Assembly: GCA_964611345.1 (NCBI GenBank)
Contig: CAZSYU010000005.1
Coordinates: 24,771-88,770 of the forward strand
Origin: JALZVT01 sp964611345
Lineage (GTDB): Bacteria; Pseudomonadota; Gammaproteobacteria; Pseudomonadales; Azotimanducaceae
DNA length: 64,000 nucleotides
Reading direction: 5' to 3'
Positions 59,896 through 64,000 of this stretch are shown here, one piece after another. The number at the start of each line of letters is the position of its first letter. The stretch's first letter is position 1. The position numbers were made by a program, and so were the translations under genes. A model generated the notes under the pieces. That model searched no databases. It saw only the letters and a program-made list of their open reading frames with translations, and was not told the DNA's origin.

Positions 59896-61416
59896 ATGGA
59901 CAAACAGCAACTGGCAGAACTGCAGGCGGCAGGGTACAACCGGGTACCCGTAAGCCTCGAGGTATTGGCAGACCTAGACACCCCGTTGTCGGTGTATCTG
60001 AAGCTCGCAGCCGGGCCTTACTCCTATCTGCTTGAGTCGGCCCAGGGTGGCGAAAAGTGGGGGCGCTACTCAATTATCGGGTTGCCGGCCCGCACCGTCC
60101 TGACCGTGCGTGACGAGCATGTGACCATCCGCAAAGACGGTGAGCTTGTCGAAGAACACAGCACCAGCGACCCGATCGAGTTCGTCCAGAACTACCATGC
60201 CCAGTTCAAAGTGGCACCTGTTGCTGGCCTGCCACGCTTCCATGGCGGCCTGGTAGGTTACTTCGGCTACGACACCGTGCGCTACGTTGAGGCCCGGGTT
60301 CGGCACTCTGCGCCACCGGATCCACTCGGCACACCGGATATTCTGCTGATGGTTTCAGATGAGTTGGTCATCTTCGATAACTTGCGCGGCACCATGCAAC
60401 TCATCAGCATGATCGATCCGGCGGATCCTACTGCTTTGCAACGCACCCAGGAAAAGCTCGCAGCGCGCGCCCACACACTGACCCAGCCCGTGCCGCAGGT
60501 GCCAGGCAGCCAAACCAATCAACAGGTTCACGAAAGTGACTTCGTCAGCTCGTTTGGCGAAGACGAATTCAAAGCGGCCGTCGAACGCATTCGCGAGTAC
60601 ATCATCGCTGGCGACGTTATGCAGGTGGTGCTCGCCCAACGCATGCAACTGCCGTTCAATGCCGCTCCCGTCGACATGTACAGAGCCTTGCGTAACCTCA
60701 ATCCTTCACCGTACATGTATTTTATGGATCTCGACGACTTTCAGATTGTCAGCTCGAGCCCTGAGATTCTCGCCCGGGTTGAAGATGGCCAAATTACCAG
60801 CCGCCCGCTCGCAGGCACCCGCCGCCGGGGTCACACCGAAGCCGAAGATCAAGCCATGGAAGCAGAGCTGTTGGCAGATCCGAAAGAACGGGCTGAACAC
60901 CTCATGCTCATCGATCTGGGTCGCAACGACGTCGGCCGGGTTGCAAAAACCGGTTCAGTACAGGTCACAGAAAGTTTTGTAATCGAGCGCTACTCCCACG
61001 TCATGCACATTTCCAGCAACGTCATCGGTGAGCTGCGCGACGACAAAACCGCCTTTGATGTGCTTAGGGCAACCTTACCTGTAGGCACCCTGTCTGGGGC
61101 GCCCAAGGTTCGCGCCATGGAAATAATCGACGAGCTGGAGCCGGTTAAGCGCGGCATCTATGGAGGAGCCGTTGGATATATCGGCTGGAACGGCAACATG
61201 GACACCGCCATTGCGATCCGTACCGCTGTTATCAAAGATAACAACCTCTACATCGAGGCCGGAGGCGGGGTGGTCGCCGATTCCATCAGCCGCCTGGAGT
61301 GGAAAGAATCGCTCAACAAAGGCCGTGCCATCTTTCGGGCAGCGGCACTGGCTGAGGCTCGACTCGATCTGGAGGCCGCGAGCCCTGCCCTCCCAGTGCA
61401 AAAACCCAAGAATTAG
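59896..61416 (+). CDS. trpE: Anthranilate synthase component I
   Basis: 506 residues. N-terminal Trp-feedback region with SYLLESAQGGEKWGRYSIIG (about 37-56), chorismate-binding core with RPLAGTRRRG, DLGRNDVGRV, YSHVMHISSNV, LSGAPKVRAMEII, and GGGVVADS. Makes anthranilate with ammonia from TrpG. The partner trpG is about 2 kb downstream beyond two unrelated genes. Confidence 0.97.
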   Translation: MDKQQLAELQAAGYNRVPVSLEVLADLDTPLSVYLKLAAGPYSYLLESAQGGEKWGRYSIIGLPARTVLTVRDEHVTIRKDGELVEEHSTSDPIEFVQNYHAQFKVAPVAGLPRFHGGLVGYFGYDTVRYVEARVRHSAPPDPLGTPDILLMVSDELVIFDNLRGTMQLISMIDPADPTALQRTQEKLAARAHTLTQPVPQVPGSQTNQQVHESDFVSSFGEDEFKAAVERIREYIIAGDVMQVVLAQRMQLPFNAAPVDMYRALRNLNPSPYMYFMDLDDFQIVSSSPEILARVEDGQITSRPLAGTRRRGHTEAEDQAMEAELLADPKERAEHLMLIDLGRNDVGRVAKTGSVQVTESFVIERYSHVMHISSNVIGELRDDKTAFDVLRATLPVGTLSGAPKVRAMEIIDELEPVKRGIYGGAVGYIGWNGNMDTAIAIRTAVIKDNNLYIEAGGGVVADSISRLEWKESLNKGRAIFRAAALAEARLDLEAASPALPVQKPKN

Positions 61417-61550
61417 TCCATAAGCGCGAATCGGCGCTAAAAACCGTCAGCTTGATGGCAGCGCCACAGGCCAAATCGTGACGTCTGCCACAGTATGTAA
61501 GGCAACTGGAACCGACAATAGGCGCTCTTAATTGCCTGCTCAAAAGGGAT

Positions 61551-62216
61551 ATGGAGCCAAAAAGATTCAATATAGTTGCCACCGCCATATCCCTCTTCGT
61601 TTGTCTGGTCTGGATGACCGTCAGTAATGCCGCACCGGCCATCGAAGAGGAATTGCTAAACGCAACCAGTCGCATCACCACCGACGGCGAAGACCTGTAT
61701 TGGGTCACTAGCGAGCTCGATGGTCAGCATCTTGTGCTAACGGGCTACGTTCCTGACACGCATGCTTTAAAGCGCGCGACCGATATGGCGAACGCCGTCG
61801 AAGGCGTTACGAGTGTTACCAACGACATCAAGCTCATCGGCACAGATGGCTCCTGCCAGGCAGAGCTGAACGAAGCGTTGTCGCGAGAAAAAATCCAGTT
61901 CGAACCCGACAGCTCCAGAGTCAGCGAGAACAGCGACTTTCTGCTGAAAATGATCGCAGTAGTTGCTCGCAACTGCGAAACACAGATTTTGATCATCGGC
62001 CACACAGACGACATTGGCGACCGTGAAAGCAACCAGCGATTGAGCGAATATCGCGCTAGCTCGGTACGCCAATACCTCGTAAGCAGCGGCGTTAGTGCTG
62101 ACCAACTAGGCGCCATGGGATTTGGTGCGTCACGACCCATCTACGACAATTCAACCCCCGAAGGCCGGGCAAAAAATCGGCGAATCGAATTCGTCGTAAC
62201 GGACACAGAAACATGA
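61551..62216 (+). CDS. BON-like and OmpA-like periplasmic protein
   Basis: 221 residues. Signal peptide about 1-28 (ends SNAA). A BON-like region (about 35-98) with LVLTGYVPDTHALKRATDM and VEGVTSVTNDIK, then an OmpA C-terminal domain (about 105-221) with IQFEPDSSRVSENSDFLL, IIGHTDDIGDRESNQRLSEY, RASSVRQYL and RAKNRRIEF, where Asp and Arg bind diaminopimelate of peptidoglycan. No lipobox Cys is seen. Overlaps the next gene by ATGA. Exact role unknown. Confidence 0.87.
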   Translation: MEPKRFNIVATAISLFVCLVWMTVSNAAPAIEEELLNATSRITTDGEDLYWVTSELDGQHLVLTGYVPDTHALKRATDMANAVEGVTSVTNDIKLIGTDGSCQAELNEALSREKIQFEPDSSRVSENSDFLLKMIAVVARNCETQILIIGHTDDIGDRESNQRLSEYRASSVRQYLVSSGVSADQLGAMGFGASRPIYDNSTPEGRAKNRRIEFVVTDTET

Positions 62217-63115
62217 TCTATCTGATTAGCAAAATTGTTCTTTCTTTGCTTGCCTCTTTGGGTATTGGCTTCGGCTTGGCATGGGCGCTACAAATGCACC
62301 TGGCCGCACGCCTCCGCGACCAATTAAATAGCGTCATTTTCGAAACCAAGAGTCGTATCCCTCAGCTCGAATCTGAAATCACCAATCGTGATCAGGTTAT
62401 TGACGGACTGCGCGAAGACTTGGCTAAAAAGCCGAAAGAAGCGCCGGCTGATAGCAAGGCCGGCAGCAAAGAGCAGGAAAAGCAGATCGACGAGCTGCGC
62501 CAACAAGTCATAGATCTCGAAACCGAACTTAAGGCAGCGAAAGGTGTCAGCCACGAAGAATCTGTACTGGAGCTGGACGGCGAAGATCTCGAGCACACCG
62601 AAGAACCTGAGCTCATGGACGACGATGAGTTTTTGAATGATATCCAGGACATCTTCGAAGATGGCGACGCCCCAAGCGAAGAAGAGTCTCAGCAAAGCCT
62701 TGAGGACGAGCTGCAAAACGAACTCGAAGGCTGGGACGATGGAACAGATAACGCCTCAGACGCGCCCAAACAGGCTGCAGACGGTCAAGCGGCGGCGGTT
62801 GGTACCAACTTGAAGTCAGCGGACGACAGCGAACTTGCGACCCTTCAGGACGAAGTAAGTAGTCTGAACGAGGTTCGCAAAGAACTCAGCGACACGGTCG
62901 ATTCACAAGCCAAAGAAATGGCTACCCTGCGCCAACAGCGCGAGTTGCAGGATAAATCACTGGGCGTACTCAATCAGCAACTGGAGTTAGCCCGCATGGC
63001 CAACGAGCGTATTCTCCGCGAACTGCGCGAAGTAAAAGACGCCAAAGCAGCTGCAAAGAAAGCTCACGCCAACATCAAGCGTGGCGATGAGTCTCGTTCT
63101 GCCAGCAATGGCTAA
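62213..63115 (+). CDS. Membrane-anchored acidic coiled-coil protein
   Basis: 300 residues. One N-terminal membrane segment (about 5-28), coiled coil (about 35-110), a very acidic central part (about 115-180) with TEEPELMDDDEFLNDIQDIF, then a second coiled coil (about 205-285) ending in a Lys-rich tail. No enzyme motif is visible. Translationally coupled to the OmpA/BON gene, which suggests a partnership across the periplasm or a shared envelope task (inference). I do not recognise the family. Confidence 0.75.
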   Translation: MIYLISKIVLSLLASLGIGFGLAWALQMHLAARLRDQLNSVIFETKSRIPQLESEITNRDQVIDGLREDLAKKPKEAPADSKAGSKEQEKQIDELRQQVIDLETELKAAKGVSHEESVLELDGEDLEHTEEPELMDDDEFLNDIQDIFEDGDAPSEEESQQSLEDELQNELEGWDDGTDNASDAPKQAADGQAAAVGTNLKSADDSELATLQDEVSSLNEVRKELSDTVDSQAKEMATLRQQRELQDKSLGVLNQQLELARMANERILRELREVKDAKAAAKKAHANIKRGDESRSASNG

Positions 63116-63139
63116 CAGGCAGTCGGCCGTCTGATCAAC

Positions 63140-63158
63140 ACCCGGGTTCCTCCCGGGT
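63140..63158. other. Perfect GC-rich hairpin downstream of the coiled-coil gene
   Basis: ACCCGGG-TTCCT-CCCGGGT, a seven-pair stem with five-base loop, 25 bases after the stop. There is no T-run, so it is not a classical intrinsic terminator, but it could still protect the 3' end of the upstream mRNA. The surrounding gap 63116-63407 also holds the short reading frame at 63231. Confidence 0.45.
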
Positions 63159-63230
63159 CTATAGCCACGTCGCTGGCAACCCACCGCCTCTAGCGCGCAA
63201 TTTAGCTCGCCAGGCGTGTACAATCGGGCG

Positions 63231-63317
63231 ATGAACCAGAACCCGACATCACTCCCTCAACTGCACTCGGTCGGACGCCCTGCAGCACGCCTCCTCGGCA
63301 GGCGCTGGCGACGCTAA
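63231..63317 (+). CDS. Possible short leader peptide upstream of trpG
   Basis: 28 codons ending GRRWRR-stop, with one Trp codon four codons before the stop, like trp leader peptides in position but with only one Trp. TACAAT at 63219-63224 lies so that transcription would begin near the ATG itself. No ribosome site and no clear attenuator with T-run is visible, so this may be chance. Confidence 0.2.
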   Translation: MNQNPTSLPQLHSVGRPAARLLGRRWRR

Positions 63318-63407
63318 ACGCGAACGCCGAGTTGCCCAGACGATTACCGCAGGGCACTCATTCCCGGCGACCAGATGCGACAAGCAACCCCCGAGGGACA
63401 CCCGCCT

Positions 63408-63986
63408 ATGCTCTTAATGATTGATAACTACGACTCTTTTACCTACAACGTCGTGCAATACCTTGCCGAACTCGGTGAGCAGGTTGTCGTCCATCGCAAT
63501 GACGAAATTTCACTGCAACAAATTCGCGATCTAAACCCTGACAAGATTGTGCTCTCACCGGGTCCCTGCACGCCGGATCAAGCCGGCGTTTCCATGGACG
63601 TTATTCGAGAGTTTGGTTCTGCCAAGCCGCTGCTGGGCATCTGCCTCGGGCATCAGAGCATCGGCCAGGTGTTCGGCGGCGAGGTGACTCGAGCTGCCGC
63701 GGTTATGCATGGCAAAACCAGCAACATCTACCACAACAGCGGCGGCATGTTCAGAAAGCTCGACAATCCGCTGGTTGCCACACGCTATCACTCGCTGGTA
63801 GTGCGGGCCGATACTATCCCCGATGTTCTTGAGGTTACAGCCTGGACAGAGCGCGACGGTGAGCGACACGAAATAATGGGCTTCAGGCACAAGAGTCTGC
63901 CGATAGAGGGCGTGCAGTTTCACCCCGAATCCATTCTCACCCCTGCTGGCCACGATCTCTTGAATAACTTTCTGACAGGCTATTAA
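63408..63986 (+). CDS. trpG: Anthranilate synthase component II (glutamine amidotransferase)
   Basis: 192 residues from ATG at 63408 (LLMIDNYDSFTYNVVQYL); the frame runs 11 codons further upstream. Class I amidotransferase: LSPGPCTPDQAG, nucleophile Cys in LLGICLGHQSIGQVFGG, VQFHPESILT (His/Glu). Could also serve PabB for folate, as the combined TrpG/PabA of many Proteobacteria. Followed within three bases by a further start codon. Confidence 0.95.
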   Translation: MLLMIDNYDSFTYNVVQYLAELGEQVVVHRNDEISLQQIRDLNPDKIVLSPGPCTPDQAGVSMDVIREFGSAKPLLGICLGHQSIGQVFGGEVTRAAAVMHGKTSNIYHNSGGMFRKLDNPLVATRYHSLVVRADTIPDVLEVTAWTERDGERHEIMGFRHKSLPIEGVQFHPESILTPAGHDLLNNFLTGY

Positions 63987-63988
63987 GC

Positions 63989-64000
63989 ATGGACATAACC
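63989..64000 (+). CDS. trpD: Start of next gene, probably trpD (cut by window edge)
   Basis: ATG at 63989 gives MDIT before the sequence ends. Anthranilate phosphoribosyltransferase often starts MDI- and follows trpG in gammaproteobacteria. Four codons cannot prove it. Confidence 0.4.

Noticed and set aside
61421..61450. Hairpin AGCGC/GCGCT after trpE as a terminator
   Set aside because: It is followed by A residues, not T, on the coding strand, and the stem has only five pairs.

Overview
The window reads as chromosome of a gammaproteobacterium of the free-living, probably marine kind. Supporting signs: rng-maf-mreD-mreC-mreB divergent from gatCAB, lptD-surA-pdxA-rsmA-apaG-apaH with amgK-murU divergent from lptD, and rpsU-yqeY-dnaG-rpoD are all classic gammaproteobacterial blocks, and the first and the amgK-murU arrangements are Pseudomonas-like. 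The genus cannot be named from sequence alone. Three traits stand out against the usual members of the class: a dimeric (alpha2) glycyl-tRNA synthetase, an RpoD with a long Lys/Ala/Pro N-terminal tail, and a Cca without a recognisable HD centre.

Layout. 1-5.3 kb (minus): start of a YhdP-like envelope protein, RNase G, Maf and the MreBCD cell-shape operon. 5.4-8.8 kb (plus): gatCAB for transamidation of misacylated tRNA. 8.9-15.3 kb: mixed metabolic genes (TrxR-like ferredoxin-NADP reductase, DUF35/thiolase pair, phosphodiesterase, DUF1499 membrane protein, SDR, glycyl-tRNA synthetase). 15.3-42.3 kb: a large surface-polysaccharide locus. 42.4-47.4 kb (minus): macromolecular synthesis operon. 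47.6-56.7 kb: tsaD, then cca-apaH-apaG-rsmA-pdxA-surA-lptD. 56.8-64 kb (plus): amgK-murU, rpe-gph-trpE, an OmpA/BON plus coiled-coil pair, trpG and the first codons of what is probably trpD. One tRNA (anticodon CAU, probably tRNA-Ile2) lies inside the polysaccharide locus.

The polysaccharide locus supplies GDP-mannose (ManC) and GDP-L-fucose (Gmd, Fcl), dTDP-4-keto-6-deoxy sugars (RmlB, RmlA, RmlC, but no RmlD in the window) and apparently a CMP-activated ulosonic acid (KdsD-like isomerase, KdsA, a NeuA/KdsB-like cytidylyltransferase). It has two GT4 and three stand-alone GT2 glycosyltransferases, a 1033-residue protein that joins GT2, a DUF115/GT42-like domain and GT4, a second membrane-anchored DUF115/GT42-like protein, two FkbM methyltransferases, an O-antigen ligase-like membrane protein and a Wzm/Wzt ABC exporter whose ATPase has a C-terminal extension typical of glycan-recognising Wzt proteins. 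Directly upstream of the exporter is a membrane-anchored coiled-coil protein with a methyltransferase-like C-terminus, which I propose as a chain-length ruler/terminator. No Wzx flippase is seen, so export by the ABC route is the simplest reading. This locus is the best candidate for an undescribed system.

A separate surprise is tsaD: no ATG, GTG or TTG in its frame can start a full-length protein, yet an AUC codon sits six bases after a GGAG and gives exactly the family's N-terminus. No CRISPR array, insertion sequence, integrase or rRNA gene was seen.
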